DNA from: an uncultured Enorma sp.
Lineage (GTDB): Bacteria; Actinomycetota; Coriobacteriia; Coriobacteriales; Coriobacteriaceae
Assembly (NCBI GenBank): GCA_905210055.1
Contig: CAJLVH010000001.1
Span: 1-64,000, forward strand
Length of the DNA: 64,000 bases
Direction: 5' to 3'
In this document: positions 1-8,411 of the stretch, one piece after another
How the letters are laid out: every line of letters begins with the position of its first letter
How positions within the stretch are numbered: position 1 is the first letter of the stretch
The notes under the pieces: model-generated
Told to the model about the DNA's origin: nothing
Seen by the model: the letters and a program-made list of their open reading frames with translations, nothing else
Databases searched by the model: none
Made by a program: the position numbers and the translations under genes

Positions 1-126
1 GGCAGCGGCTCCGGAACCCGCGGCAGAACCCTCGGTGGTGGTGCCACCGGAGCAGCCGGCGAGCGCAGCGACCAGCGCGGTCGCGCCCGTACCTGCCACA
101 AACGAACGACGAGTAATGTTGCTCAT
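1..126 (-). CDS. Substrate-binding lipoprotein, N-terminal fragment
   Basis: The first 42 codons of a secreted lipoprotein that runs off the left edge. The start is ATG at 126, preceded by a GGAAGGAAGG ribosome binding site. The protein begins MSNITRRSFVAG, a twin-arginine-like signal, followed by a hydrophobic stretch and the lipobox LAGC. After the lipidated Cys comes a Gly/Ser/Thr/Ala linker typical of solute-binding proteins of ABC transporters. It is the third gene of a minus-strand run after an oxidoreductase and a TIM-barrel isomerase, so a sugar-binding protein is the likeliest identity. No ligand-binding domain lies inside the window, so the family cannot be named. Confidence 0.75.
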   Translation of the reverse strand, partial: MSNITRRSFVAGTGATALVAALAGCSGGTTTEGSAAGSGAAA

Positions 127-200
127 AATGCGTTCCTTCCTTCCATAATCTGGCCGCATTACCTTGACTCGCCTGCCTTCCTCACAGACGAGGCGAAGTC

Positions 201-1124
201 CTAAATGATGAACTGATCCATGTAGCGCTTGGAAAGCTCAACAGCTTTGACAAGGCTCTCGCGCGTGCCGTCCTCGAAGAAGCGATCCTCGACCTCGAGG
301 CAGCAATCGCCGTTGTAGCCGATCATCGAGAGCTGTGAGATGAAGTCGCTCCAATCCACATCGCCCCAGCCCGGGATCTTCGGATCCATGATGTCGAGCG
401 GGTAGGCCATGGTGCCGCGCCACGCAAGCTCCTCGGGCTTGAACTTGATGTCCTTGAGGTGCACATGGTAGATGCGGTCGGCGAACTCGCGAACCGCCGA
501 GGCGCAGTCGATCATCTGCCACACGAAGTGGCTCGGGTCGATGGCGATACCCAGGTTCTTACTCGGCAGCACCTCGAAGACGCGCTCCCAGTTGGCGGGC
601 GAGGTCATGATGTTCTGGCCACCCGGCCAGTTCGAGGCATCGAAGAGCATCGGGCAGTTCTCGATGCACACGCGAATGCCCTCTTGTTCGGCCACATCAA
701 GAATGGGTCCCCACACGCCGGGCAGAATCTCGAGATTCTCCTCGAGGGTCTTGTCCGTCACGCGGCCGATGAACGTCGTGACCTTCGGCACGCCGAGCTT
801 CGCAGCAGCGCGGATGGTCGTGATGAGGTGATCGTTGAAGGTCTTCCGACGCTCGGGGTCGGGGTCGAGATTGTTCGGGTAATACGCGAGCGCGCAGATA
901 TCGACGCCCTTCTCCTTGGCGTAGTCGAGAATGTGCTGCGCATAGGCGTCATCCTCGAGCACGCGCTCGGTCTCGATATGCGTCACGCCGCCGTACTTGC
1001 GCTCGGCCTTGCCCTTCGGCCAGCACGCGACCTCGACGCACTCGATGCCAAGGCGCGCCACATCGTCCATCATCTCCTCGTAGGTCCACCCATCGAAGAG
1101 CGAGGTGATAAATCCCATTCTCAT
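201..1124 (-). CDS. Sugar phosphate isomerase/epimerase (xylose isomerase-like TIM barrel)
   Basis: A 307-residue protein of the AP-endonuclease-2/xylose isomerase-like TIM-barrel family, which isomerises or epimerises keto sugars and inositol derivatives with a divalent metal. Candidate metal ligands are spread as usual: Glu155 in VCIENCP, Asp196 and His199 in IDPSHF, His222 in HVHLKD and Glu277 in CLEVED. A GTG nine bases upstream lies inside the GGAAGGAG ribosome binding site, so ATG at 1124 is the better start. It lies between a Gfo/Idh/MocA oxidoreductase and a binding lipoprotein, which suggests oxidation followed by isomerisation of an imported sugar, as in inositol-type pathways. The substrate is unknown. 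Confidence 0.85.
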   Translation of the reverse strand: MRMGFITSLFDGWTYEEMMDDVARLGIECVEVACWPKGKAERKYGGVTHIETERVLEDDAYAQHILDYAKEKGVDICALAYYPNNLDPDPERRKTFNDHLITTIRAAAKLGVPKVTTFIGRVTDKTLEENLEILPGVWGPILDVAEQEGIRVCIENCPMLFDASNWPGGQNIMTSPANWERVFEVLPSKNLGIAIDPSHFVWQMIDCASAVREFADRIYHVHLKDIKFKPEELAWRGTMAYPLDIMDPKIPGWGDVDWSDFISQLSMIGYNGDCCLEVEDRFFEDGTRESLVKAVELSKRYMDQFII

Positions 1125-1141
1125 AGCGACCACTCCTTCCT

Positions 1142-1170
1142 ATGTAAAATAACCCCAGGGTTTTTTACAT
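1142..1170. repeat. ACCCCAGGGGT-family palindromic repeat, single copy
   Basis: A 29-bp dyad, ATGTAAAATA, then ACCCCAGGG, then TTTTTTACAT. It fills the gap between two genes: its last base is part of the TAA stop of the oxidoreductase, and its left end lies about two bases from the ribosome binding site of the isomerase. It belongs to the family described at 3576, 16537, 36833 and 49430. Confidence 0.8.
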
Positions 1171-2204
1171 TACGCGAGCGCGACGGCCTTGCCGGTCTTG
1201 CTCGATTCGATGCTGCCGAAGACCGCACGCATCGCGGGCAGGACGCTCGATGCCGGAATCGCGGGCTCGGTATCGTTCACCAGGCAGTCGACGAACGCGT
1301 CGATGATGCCGGATGCGGTCTGGTTGTCGTTCGTCTGGATGGCCTCGACGTCGTAAAGCTCGCGCTCGCCGTCGCGACGGTCGATCACGATGGAATGCGC
1401 CGGGTCGTCATAGATGCGCATGACGCCCTTCGTGCCGTAGATAACGGTCGAGTTATCCTCGGGGCCGTAATACGTCCAGCTCGCGGTCATGGTTCCCACG
1501 GCGCCGCCGCTCATCTGGTAGATGCAGACGGCGTTATCGTCCACGCCCACGAGGTTGCCCTCCGGGTCGCGCTTGTCGAGCGTGGTGACCTTCGCCGTGG
1601 TGGCGACGACCGTCTGGCCGATAAGCCACTGGATGAGATCCGTCTTGTGCACGCCAAGGTCCGCCATGGCACCCATCGCGGCGCGCTTGGGGTCGAAGAA
1701 CCAGCTACCGGTGCCCGGATCGACGCTCCAGGTCTCGGGGCCGCCGTGGCCGAAGGTCGTGCGGAACGTGAGCACCTCGCCAATACGCCCGGCGTCGAGC
1801 AGCTCCTTGGCGCGGATGTGTGCCTTCGCGAAGCGCTGGTTCTGGTCAATCATGAGTTTGAGCCCGTGTTCTTCGGCACACGCCACCATCTGCTCGCACT
1901 CTTCGAGCGTGATGGCCATGGGCTTCTCGCACAGCACGTGCTTGCCGGCCTCGAGCGCCTTGATGGTACTCTCTGCGTGCGTGGCGTTGGAGGTGCACAC
2001 GCTCACCGCGTCCACGTCGGGCGCCGCAAGCAGTTCGTCGAGTGAGGCATAGGCGGTCGCGCCGTAGCGTTCAGCCAGCTCCTGCGCGCGCTCCATATTT
2101 ACATCGAAGAGAGCGACGATCTTCGCGTCGGGGTTCGCCTCGTACTCTGGCAGATGCCGTACCTGCGAGATCTTTCCGCATCCGATGACGCCAACGCGAA
2201 TCAT
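1170..2204 (-). CDS. Gfo/Idh/MocA family NAD(P)-dependent oxidoreductase
   Basis: A 344-residue cytoplasmic dehydrogenase of the Gfo/Idh/MocA family. The Rossmann fold opens with VGVIGCGKIS (GxGxxx at 8-13). The diagnostic CEKP motif is at residues 92-95, and the active-site helix DLGVHKTD at 182-189 provides Asp182 and His186. Length fits the family. ATG at 2204 has a GAGGGGAG ribosome binding site. It is the first gene of the minus-strand run and is divergent from a LacI repressor, so it is probably induced by a sugar. Family members oxidise inositols, glucose and other cyclic sugars, and also act in deoxy sugar synthesis. Position with a TIM-barrel isomerase and a lipoprotein favours catabolism. 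Confidence 0.88.
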   Translation of the reverse strand: MIRVGVIGCGKISQVRHLPEYEANPDAKIVALFDVNMERAQELAERYGATAYASLDELLAAPDVDAVSVCTSNATHAESTIKALEAGKHVLCEKPMAITLEECEQMVACAEEHGLKLMIDQNQRFAKAHIRAKELLDAGRIGEVLTFRTTFGHGGPETWSVDPGTGSWFFDPKRAAMGAMADLGVHKTDLIQWLIGQTVVATTAKVTTLDKRDPEGNLVGVDDNAVCIYQMSGGAVGTMTASWTYYGPEDNSTVIYGTKGVMRIYDDPAHSIVIDRRDGERELYDVEAIQTNDNQTASGIIDAFVDCLVNDTEPAIPASSVLPAMRAVFGSIESSKTGKAVALA

Positions 2205-2308
2205 GGCACTCCCCTCTCATAGGCGCGGACGCACCGCGCATCGCCTCGCCACCGTGCATCGAGCACATCGAGCGGGCTGCAACCGTTCGGGCAGACAGCG
2301 TCCTGTAA

Positions 2309-2323
2309 TGAAAGAAATTTTCA
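2309..2323. promoter_or_regulatory. Candidate operator for the divergent LacI regulator
   Basis: The imperfect palindrome TGAAAGAAATTTTCA lies in the 346-bp gap between the oxidoreductase and lacI-type genes. Further TTTCATTTTTGA and TTTCTTTCG stretches follow. It resembles the second site at 2446. Binding is inferred. Confidence 0.4.
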
Positions 2324-2445
2324 GTCACTACCGGCGCTTCTTTCATTTTTGATGATACCGACGCGTTTCTTTCGCTTTGATTTTGTTTCGCCGAACGGCT
2401 GCTTAACCGTGTTGGACGGTTGAAATTCATCGGTGAGCGTCATTA

Positions 2446-2458
2446 TGAAAAGTTTTCA
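2446..2458. promoter_or_regulatory. Candidate LacI-family operator
   Basis: TGAAAAGTTTTCA is a perfect 6-1-6 palindrome 93 bp upstream of the lacI-type start. LacI-family sites are commonly palindromes with TGAAA-type half sites around a short centre. Together with 2309-2323 it could allow looping and autoregulation. The rest of the 2205-2550 intergenic region shows no gene. Confidence 0.5.
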
Positions 2459-2550
2459 TTACGCTGACGGAAATGCTGTGCGGCTGCGGTACGCGGGCAC
2501 GTACAATAGAAGGCGGCGCGATGTTCGGCAGCTTGTGAGAGGAGACGCCC

Positions 2551-3561
2551 ATGGCGAAGAAGATGACCGTTGAGCTCGTCGCCAAGCATGCCGGCGTGTC
2601 ACCTGCCACCGTGTCGCGCGTCATAAACCACCCCGAGCTCGTGAGCGCCAAAACGATCGCCCGCGTCAACGCGAGCATCCGGGAACTTGGCTATGCGAGC
2701 CTGCTTGATCGCTACCGCTTGGCAAAGCCGTTCGACGAGCGCGGGCCTATCGTGGTGAACATCCCCTGGCTCGACAACCCGTTCTACAGCGAGATCGTCC
2801 ACGGCATTCGCGATTCCGCGCGCGCCGCCGGCTACGATGTCCTCATCTTGTGGGACACGCCCCGGCAAAGCACGGTCGACTCGTTCTGCGAAAGCCTTCG
2901 GCGCTGCGGGGCGAGCGGCCTCATCACGATGTGCTCGCTTTCCACCGAGACCATTGAGCGCATCGATTCGGAGCTGCCTACCATCCAGTGCGCGGAGAAC
3001 AACCCGGAGACAAACGTTCCCTACGTGACGATCGATGACCGCGCTGCCGCCCGCACCGCCGTCGAGCACCTCATCGCCTGCGGCTGCAAGCGCCTCTCCA
3101 TCATCAGCGGACCCGAGTCGTATAAATACTCACGCGGGCGCATGGAGGGCTTCCTTTCTGTCGCGCGCGAGCACGAGCTCTCGCTCGATCCCAGCTGGAT
3201 CTTGCAGGTTCCCGATAACAACTATGAACTTGCCTGCTCCGCCGCCACGCACATGCTTGAATCCGACAACCCGCCCGACGGCGTCTTCGCCTGCTCCGAT
3301 ACCTACGCCGCGGCTGTAATTCGCGCAGCGCGCAAGGCCGGGCTCTCCGTCCCCGGCGACCTCATGGTTGTGGGCTTCGACAATATCGACATCGCAACCA
3401 TGACGACCCCTACGCTCACCACGGTAAACCAGCCGCGCTACCGTATGGGGTACGGTGCCTGCAACCTTTTGCTCGAGCGTATGAGCGGAAACGGGTCCGC
3501 GCACTCCATGGTCATGGAGACCGAGCTCATCGTGCGCGAATCCACCGCGCGCCGCCCGTAG
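2551..3561 (+). CDS. LacI family transcriptional regulator
   Basis: A 336-residue sugar-responsive repressor. The N-terminus MTVELVAKHAGVSPATVSRV is the LacI helix-turn-helix, followed by a hinge with INHPELVSAKT and a periplasmic-binding-protein-like effector domain from about residue 65 (DNPFYSEIVHG, VVGFDNIDIA, TTVNQPRYRMG). ATG at 2551 has an AGAGGAG ribosome binding site. It is divergent from the oxidoreductase/isomerase/lipoprotein genes and probably controls them through the palindromes in the shared intergenic region. The effector is unknown. Confidence 0.9.
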   Translation: MAKKMTVELVAKHAGVSPATVSRVINHPELVSAKTIARVNASIRELGYASLLDRYRLAKPFDERGPIVVNIPWLDNPFYSEIVHGIRDSARAAGYDVLILWDTPRQSTVDSFCESLRRCGASGLITMCSLSTETIERIDSELPTIQCAENNPETNVPYVTIDDRAAARTAVEHLIACGCKRLSIISGPESYKYSRGRMEGFLSVAREHELSLDPSWILQVPDNNYELACSAATHMLESDNPPDGVFACSDTYAAAVIRAARKAGLSVPGDLMVVGFDNIDIATMTTPTLTTVNQPRYRMGYGACNLLLERMSGNGSAHSMVMETELIVRESTARRP

Positions 3562-3575
3562 CGCCGCGGCCGGGC

Positions 3576-3673
3576 GTAAAAACACCCCAGGGGTTATTAT
3601 ACATCTGCGGTACCATGCGCTGCCCGGACAGCATAACGACAGATGTAAAATAACCCCTGGGGTGTTTTTACAT
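3576..3673. repeat. ACCCCAGGGGT-family repeat, inverted pair
   Basis: Two copies in opposite orientation (3576-3606 and 3641-3673) surround a 34-bp spacer. Each carries ACACCCCAGGGGTTAT or its complement between GTAAAA-type and ATACAT-type ends, so the 98 bp can form one long hairpin. It lies 15 bp after the LacI stop and could also act as a transcription terminator. Confidence 0.85.
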
Positions 3674-3796
3674 CCTTCCGCGCCCGCCTTTGTGACGAAA
3701 CGACTAAGAATGCCCTCTCACGCGGCGCCCCGCTGCGGGAGGTACTATGCTGTTCTCGCACGCTGGTCCATAAGTCCGCGATGAAAGAAGGCAATC

Positions 3797-4690
3797 ATGG
3801 AAAACAAAATCAATAGCATCGCCATGCCTCTATACCAGCGCAAAGGGGCATACATCCCGCGCGTGGCAGCCGTCCACGACCTCTGCGGCTACGGCAAGTG
3901 TTCGCTCGGCATCGCCATCCCCGTACTCTCCGCCGCCGGATGCGACGTCTGCCCGGTTCCCACGGGCGTCTTCTCGAGCCATACGGCGTTTCCCGGCTGG
4001 TATATGCACGATACGACCGATATCCTCCCTGACTACCTCGCCGCTTGGCAGAAGATCGGCGTGGAGGCCGATGCCGTGTACTCCGGCTTTCTTGGCGCAC
4101 CCGAGCAAGTAGACCGCATCCGCGACATCTACGCGATGTTCCCCGAGGCGCTTCGCGTCGTCGACCCGGTCATGGCGGATCACGGCAAGGTCTATCCCAC
4201 CTATACGCCCGAGCTCTGCGACGCCATGGCCGAACTCGCCGAAGGAGCCGACGTCCTCACCCCGAACCTCACCGAGGCCGCGATTATCTTGGGTGAACCC
4301 ATCGGCGACGCTTGGGCGGGCGAGAACATCGACGACACCGAGGCGCATCGCCTCGTGGACGCGCTCATCGAGAAGGGCACGAAGGCGGTCGTGCTCAAGG
4401 GCATCCAGCGCGGCGACGGACTCATTAGGAACTTCGTGGGCACGCGCGACGGAGCCTTCCTCGAGGTGCATAATGAGCTCCTGCCCTACATGCTCCACGG
4501 CACCGGCGACCTGTACTGCTCGTGCCTGCTCGCTGCGATCATGGCGGGTCGCACGCTCGAGGAGGCGGTGCGCTTCGCCGGCGACCTCGTGCACGACGCG
4601 ATGACAGTCTCTTCGCAACAGCCCCACTTCCAAGAGCGTGGCGTGAGCTTTGAGCCGCTTCTGGGCAAGGTGGCAGCACTGCTCGGATAG
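3797..4690 (+). CDS. Pyridoxine/pyridoxal/pyridoxamine kinase
   Basis: A 297-residue ribokinase-superfamily kinase of the PdxK/PdxY branch, which phosphorylates B6 vitamers to give PLP precursors. Seen in the sequence: VHDLCGYGKCSL near residue 26 (the family's substrate loop), PTGVFSSHTAFP at 55-66, VVDPVMADHGKVY at 121-133, and the anion hole GTGD at 235-238 with Asp238 as the catalytic base. Length agrees with the family. ATG at 3797 has AGAAGG upstream. It is monocistronic, with a strong terminator behind it. The specific substrate among the B6 vitamers cannot be decided, so no symbol is given. Confidence 0.88.
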   Translation: MENKINSIAMPLYQRKGAYIPRVAAVHDLCGYGKCSLGIAIPVLSAAGCDVCPVPTGVFSSHTAFPGWYMHDTTDILPDYLAAWQKIGVEADAVYSGFLGAPEQVDRIRDIYAMFPEALRVVDPVMADHGKVYPTYTPELCDAMAELAEGADVLTPNLTEAAIILGEPIGDAWAGENIDDTEAHRLVDALIEKGTKAVVLKGIQRGDGLIRNFVGTRDGAFLEVHNELLPYMLHGTGDLYCSCLLAAIMAGRTLEEAVRFAGDLVHDAMTVSSQQPHFQERGVSFEPLLGKVAALLG

Positions 4691-4725
4691 CCGCTGCGCA
4701 CTACCAGGCTATCGGCGAACGAAAT

Positions 4726-4760
4726 CGACCCGGCGGGACTCCGTTTCCCGCCGGGTCGTT
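4726..4760 (+). terminator. Intrinsic terminator after the B6 kinase
   Basis: CGACCCGGCGGGA and TCCCGCCGGGTCG form a 13-bp perfect stem with a short loop, followed by TTCTGTG. It lies 36 bp after the kinase stop. Confidence 0.8.
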
Positions 4761-4809
4761 CTGTGTATCGGGAGTAACCTACCCGGAAAATTCAGCGGGA
4801 AGGTACCTG

Positions 4810-4893
4810 TCGAAAACCCTGGGGTATGGGATTTTGACACCAGGTCTCTGAGTCCCACCTGCTCATGTAGAAACCCCCTGGGGTGTTTTTTAC
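4810..4893. repeat. Composite of two repeat families
   Basis: A half copy of the ACCCCAGGGGT family (CGAAAACCCTGGGGTA, 4811-4826) is followed at once by a 31-bp element at 4827-4857 (TGGGATTTTGACACC...GGTCTCTGAGTCCCA) and then by another full copy at 4864-4893. The 31-bp element recurs at 7649 and 7807. It looks like one repeat inserted into a pair of the other. Confidence 0.75.
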
Positions 4894-4897
4894 GACG

Positions 4898-5767
4898 TCA
4901 GTGCGAGGTGCTCGCATCCTCTTGCGCGCGCTCCCGTGCGGCATCGAGCGTGGCACCGCCATCGTCGCCCAGGTAGAGCTCCTCGCCCTTCTGCTCCTGG
5001 GCACTCAGGAGCTCCCGCTCGTGCGCGTCGATATCGGCGTCGTCCACACTCGGCGTCTCGATGAGCGAGGAAACCGAGTTCACCTGCGTCTGGATCCTGC
5101 CGGCGATCTCCTCGTCCATGCCCACGATGCGCAGTTCCCAGTCGATGTTGCTCGACGCCTCAGACTTATTCTTCGTCCAAATGAAGGTGAAGACGAGGCG
5201 CGCCTCCCGATCCTCGCCGTTGCCGGCGACGATGTTCCCGCCCTCGTCGACATACGCCGAGACGTTGTAGACCACGCGGTTGATGTTGTCGTTGAGCAGA
5301 GTGTTCGTTGCGAGCGCCGCCGCCTCGATCTGGCTGTTGGAGAAGAGCTCGAGCTCGTTTTCCGCCTCGGCGGACACAACGCTCACCTCCACGACGCCGG
5401 TGAGCTCCTCCGCCTCATCCACCGTGAAATCGGCGGGAAACTGCGTGAAGCCGTTGCCCCACTCAACGCCGCCCTCGAGCGCGCGCGAGACGGTCTCCGT
5501 CGTCACGGTATCGGACAGGTTCGCGGTATTGAGGCGGCGCATCACGCCGTAGCCTACCTGCATGCCCACCACGAAGATGATAATGCCCGCAATGAACGCG
5601 ATGCCCATGCGCGAGATGGAGCTCGCCACCTTCGAACCCGAGGGGTCCTCGTCGGGAAGCGGGTCGACAGCAGGCTCGCTGCGCTTGGAGCGCACGACAC
5701 CCGATGCATCGATTTTTGAGAAAAGCTCCTCTACCTCTTCGGGCGCGAGCTTGGATCCCTTCGCCAT
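4898..5767 (-). CDS. Single-pass membrane protein of unknown function
   Basis: A 289-residue protein, not recognised. An acidic and basic cytoplasmic N-terminus (residues 1-52, with an EEVEELFSKID helix) is followed by one transmembrane helix at about 53-75 (GIAFIAGIIIFVVGMQVGYG) and a large, Asp/Glu-rich outer domain with few Cys. The C-terminal 50 residues are helical and charged. The start at 5767 lies 20 bp behind the stop of an ABC exporter on the same strand, so the two are likely co-transcribed and may work together. The upstream GACGGGA is a weak ribosome binding site. Confidence 0.75.
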   Translation of the reverse strand: MAKGSKLAPEEVEELFSKIDASGVVRSKRSEPAVDPLPDEDPSGSKVASSISRMGIAFIAGIIIFVVGMQVGYGVMRRLNTANLSDTVTTETVSRALEGGVEWGNGFTQFPADFTVDEAEELTGVVEVSVVSAEAENELELFSNSQIEAAALATNTLLNDNINRVVYNVSAYVDEGGNIVAGNGEDREARLVFTFIWTKNKSEASSNIDWELRIVGMDEEIAGRIQTQVNSVSSLIETPSVDDADIDAHERELLSAQEQKGEELYLGDDGGATLDAARERAQEDASTSH

Positions 5768-5787
5768 CGTGTTCCCGTCGAACCCGG

Positions 5788-7578
5788 TTACTGCGCGCGA
5801 GCGCCTTCGAACTGCATTCGATAGTAGCGAGCATACGTGCCGTTGCGGGCGAGAAGCTCGTCGTGCGTGCCCCGCTCCACAACACGACCACGCTCGACAG
5901 TCGCGATCTCGTCCGCGTTCTTGATGGTAGAGAGTCGGTGCGCAATGATGATCGTCGTACGGTCGCGCGCAAGCCGCTCGAGCGATTCTTGCACCGCCTC
6001 CTCGCTCTCGTTGTCGAGGGCAGACGTCGCTTCGTCGAGGATGAGGATGGCGGGGTTCTTCAAGAACACGCGCGCGATGGCCACGCGCTGCTTCTGTCCG
6101 CCGGAAAGACGGCTGCCGCGCTCGCCCACCACGGTATCGTAGCCGGCGGGAAGCGTCTCGATGAACTCGTGGATGTTCGCACGACGCGCGGCTTCGACGA
6201 TCTCCTCCTGCGTGGCGCCGGGGCGTCCGTAGGCGATGTTCTCGCCGATCGTCCCGTCGAAGAGGTACACGTCCTGTTGCACGAGGCCGATAGCCTGGCG
6301 CAGGCTCTGCTGCGTGACCGAGCGCACGTCCTGCCCGTCGATGGTAATCGAGCCGCTCGTCACGTCGTAGAAGCGCGGCAGCAGCGAGCAGGTCGTGGTC
6401 TTGCCACCGCCCGACGGTCCCACGAGCGCGATGGTCTCGCCCGGGCGGATGGAGAGATCCATATGGTCGATAACCGGACGTCCGGCGCGGTCGCTTCCCA
6501 GCTCCTCGTCTTCATAGCTGAAGCACACGTCGCGATACTCGATGGCGCCCGCGCTCACGGTGAGCTCGCGGGCGTCGGGCGCATCCTCGATGTCGGGCAT
6601 GGTGAGGATGACCTCGTCCATGCGCTTGAAGCCGGCGATGGCCTTCTGGATGTTCTCGGTGGAGTTCACGAGCGTCTCGATAGGCGTGGTAAACAGGCTG
6701 ATGTACAGGGCGAACGTCGCCATGTCTACCGCGGTCATGTGGCCTTCAGCCACAAGCAGGCCGCCCACCACGATGATGACCGTGAAGAGCACTCCGGTGA
6801 GGGCGGCGCTCGTCGCCTGGTAGGCGCCCATGGCGTGGTACTGCGCGACCTTCGAATCGAGGTAGCGCGCGTTGGAGCGGCGGAACTTCGCGCGCTCAGT
6901 GTCCTCGTTGGCGAACGACTTCACCACGCGCATGCCCGCGAGCGAGTCTTGCAGCTGCGAGTTGACCTCAGAGATCTTGCGACGGTTGTCGGCGAACACC
7001 TCGCGCATGCGCAGGTTCTGGCGCACCATGATGACAACGAAGACCGCCGTCACCGCCGCCATGACGCCCGTAAGCACGGGCGATATGGTTGCGAGGATGA
7101 TGAACGCCCCCACAATCTCCACGCCGCAGATGATGATCCACTCTGGCACGTGGTGCGCCGCCTCGCAGATGTCGAAGAGGTCGTTCACCACGCGACTCAT
7201 CATGTCGCCCGAGTTCACACGGTCGAAGTATGTGAAGCAGAAGCGCTCGTATTGGTCGAAGAGGTCCTGGCGCATCCGCGACTCCATGCGCGCGCCCATG
7301 ATGTGGCCTTGCGCGGAAACGAAGTAGCGGCAGCCCATGCGCACGAGGTACATCGCCACGAGCCCGAGGGCGATCATGCCGAGCGCGGCCATGATCGCAT
7401 CCGCGCCCTCGAGGAAGAGCCCGCCGGTAAGCGAGCGCAGGATCACGGGAAACGCGAGGTCGATACCGGCGATGACGAGCGCGCACACCGTGTCTGCGAT
7501 GAAGAGGCCACGCTCCGGGCGGTAATACGCCAGGAAGCGGCGAAACATGGTGGGGCGGAGATTCTGAGAGGTGCGCAT
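5788..7578 (-). CDS. ABC exporter, fused membrane and ATPase domains
   Basis: A 596-residue MsbA/LmrA-type half exporter. A six-helix membrane domain spans residues 1-320 and the nucleotide-binding domain 345-596. Walker A is GPSGGGKTT (387-395), signature LSGGQ (491-495), Walker B ILILDE (511-516) with catalytic Glu516, and H-switch His547. All are canonical, so a homodimer would have two active sites. An ATG 28 codons further upstream gives a non-homologous leader; ATG at 7578 with GAAAGG before it is chosen. It is followed by the single-pass membrane protein at 4898. The substrate (lipid, drug or peptide) is not readable from sequence. Confidence 0.9.
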   Translation of the reverse strand: MRTSQNLRPTMFRRFLAYYRPERGLFIADTVCALVIAGIDLAFPVILRSLTGGLFLEGADAIMAALGMIALGLVAMYLVRMGCRYFVSAQGHIMGARMESRMRQDLFDQYERFCFTYFDRVNSGDMMSRVVNDLFDICEAAHHVPEWIIICGVEIVGAFIILATISPVLTGVMAAVTAVFVVIMVRQNLRMREVFADNRRKISEVNSQLQDSLAGMRVVKSFANEDTERAKFRRSNARYLDSKVAQYHAMGAYQATSAALTGVLFTVIIVVGGLLVAEGHMTAVDMATFALYISLFTTPIETLVNSTENIQKAIAGFKRMDEVILTMPDIEDAPDARELTVSAGAIEYRDVCFSYEDEELGSDRAGRPVIDHMDLSIRPGETIALVGPSGGGKTTTCSLLPRFYDVTSGSITIDGQDVRSVTQQSLRQAIGLVQQDVYLFDGTIGENIAYGRPGATQEEIVEAARRANIHEFIETLPAGYDTVVGERGSRLSGGQKQRVAIARVFLKNPAILILDEATSALDNESEEAVQESLERLARDRTTIIIAHRLSTIKNADEIATVERGRVVERGTHDELLARNGTYARYYRMQFEGARAQ

Positions 7579-7648
7579 AAAAACGCCTTTCACATGGTTG
7601 AGGGTTGCAGCGCACCAGTATATACCACCCGCCGCACCCGCTCGAGAA

Positions 7649-7713
7649 TGGGACTTTGACACCAGGTCTCAGAGTCCCACTTTTGAGACTCTCGCACCGG
7701 GTCTCAAAGTCCC
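7649..7713. repeat. GGGACT-type 31-bp repeat, two adjacent copies
   Basis: Copy one at 7649-7679 (TGGGACTTTGACACC, AGGTCTCAGAGTCCCA) is an imperfect palindrome. A diverged inverted copy follows at 7684-7713. It lies in the upstream region of the ABC exporter. Confidence 0.75.
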
Positions 7714-7806
7714 GCCCTCACGCCTGCGATCGCAACCATAACACGACGGGCGCGTGAGACCAATTATCGAGGCTCACGCGCCCGCAGTGTTACGGCCCAA
7801 CGATGG

Positions 7807-7837
7807 TGGGACTCTGAGACCCGGTGTCAAAGTCCCA
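7807..7837. repeat. GGGACT-type 31-bp repeat, inverted copy
   Basis: TGGGACTCTGAGACC followed by CGGTGTCAAAGTCCCA is close to the reverse complement of the copy at 7649-7679, 127 bp away, so the two can pair. The family also occurs at 4827-4857. Confidence 0.75.
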
Positions 7838-7860
7838 CTTCGTCGGCGGGTATTTAGTAT

Positions 7861-7914
7861 TTTGGGGACGGGGTCAAAGGTGTTGTTTTCAACACCTTTG
7901 ACCCCGTCCCCAAA
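7861..7914. repeat. Perfect 54-bp palindrome of the GGGGACGGG family
   Basis: TTTGGGGACGGGGTCAAAGG and its exact complement flank a GTTTTC-type loop, giving a stem of about 24 bp. It lies 13 bp downstream of the PTS IIA stop and could terminate that operon. The GGGGACGGG core is shared with elements at 18577, 23365 and 55517. Confidence 0.85.
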
Positions 7915-7927
7915 GTGTTAGGTGGCT

Positions 7928-8401
7928 TTAGGCGCAGAGGCGGCGCATGGTGGCGACCATGCCTTCGGGCGTGGTCTGGGCGCGGATGTCTTCTACTGCG
8001 CCCGCATCCAAAAAGACGCCCATGAGCGCCTGGAGCACCGCGACCTGCCCCTCGGCGTGCTCGGTGAGACCAAGGTTCACGATGAGTTCCGCCGGGATCT
8101 CGCCGCCAATGCCGGCCATCCCCTCGAACACAACGGGATCCTTCGGGCGAATCACGGCAATATAGGGCTTGACGAGATGCTCGGGATCCACATGCGGCAG
8201 CGCGACGGAGATGGTCTCGAACTGGAGCCCCGTCGGGAAGTTCTTCTCGCGCGTCGTGATCGCGTCGTACCACGTGTCCTTGATGTAGCCGCCCTCCAGA
8301 AGCACGGCCTCCATCTTCTTGAAGAAATCAAAGCGGTCGGCAGCCTCGAAATCGAAGAACACGAGCTCAGGCTTGAACAGGTCGATGTCAACGTTTCCCA
8401 T
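7928..8401 (-). CDS. PTS sugar transporter subunit IIA (fructose/galactitol type)
   Basis: A 157-residue cytoplasmic phosphocarrier of the PTS EIIA type 2 family. It takes phosphate from HPr on a histidine and passes it to IIB. The active site is His70 in VALPHVDPEHL, following LQFETIS, which matches the family pattern. ATG at 8401 is chosen because AAGGAGGG stands seven bases upstream; an in-frame ATG six codons earlier lies before that site. It is the last gene of the minus-strand locus, 10 bp behind the aldolase. The IIB and IIC partners are encoded at 11670 and 10190, separated by the aldolase and a membrane protein. Confidence 0.88.
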   Translation of the reverse strand: MGNVDIDLFKPELVFFDFEAADRFDFFKKMEAVLLEGGYIKDTWYDAITTREKNFPTGLQFETISVALPHVDPEHLVKPYIAVIRPKDPVVFEGMAGIGGEIPAELIVNLGLTEHAEGQVAVLQALMGVFLDAGAVEDIRAQTTPEGMVATMRRLCA

Positions 8402-8411
8402 GAAACCCTCC

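Noticed and set aside
5704..7659. Long plus-strand open frame of 651 codons opposite the ABC exporter
   Set aside because: It mirrors a clear exporter gene, is extremely His/Arg/Asp-rich and matches no family; typical of antisense frames in GC-rich DNA.
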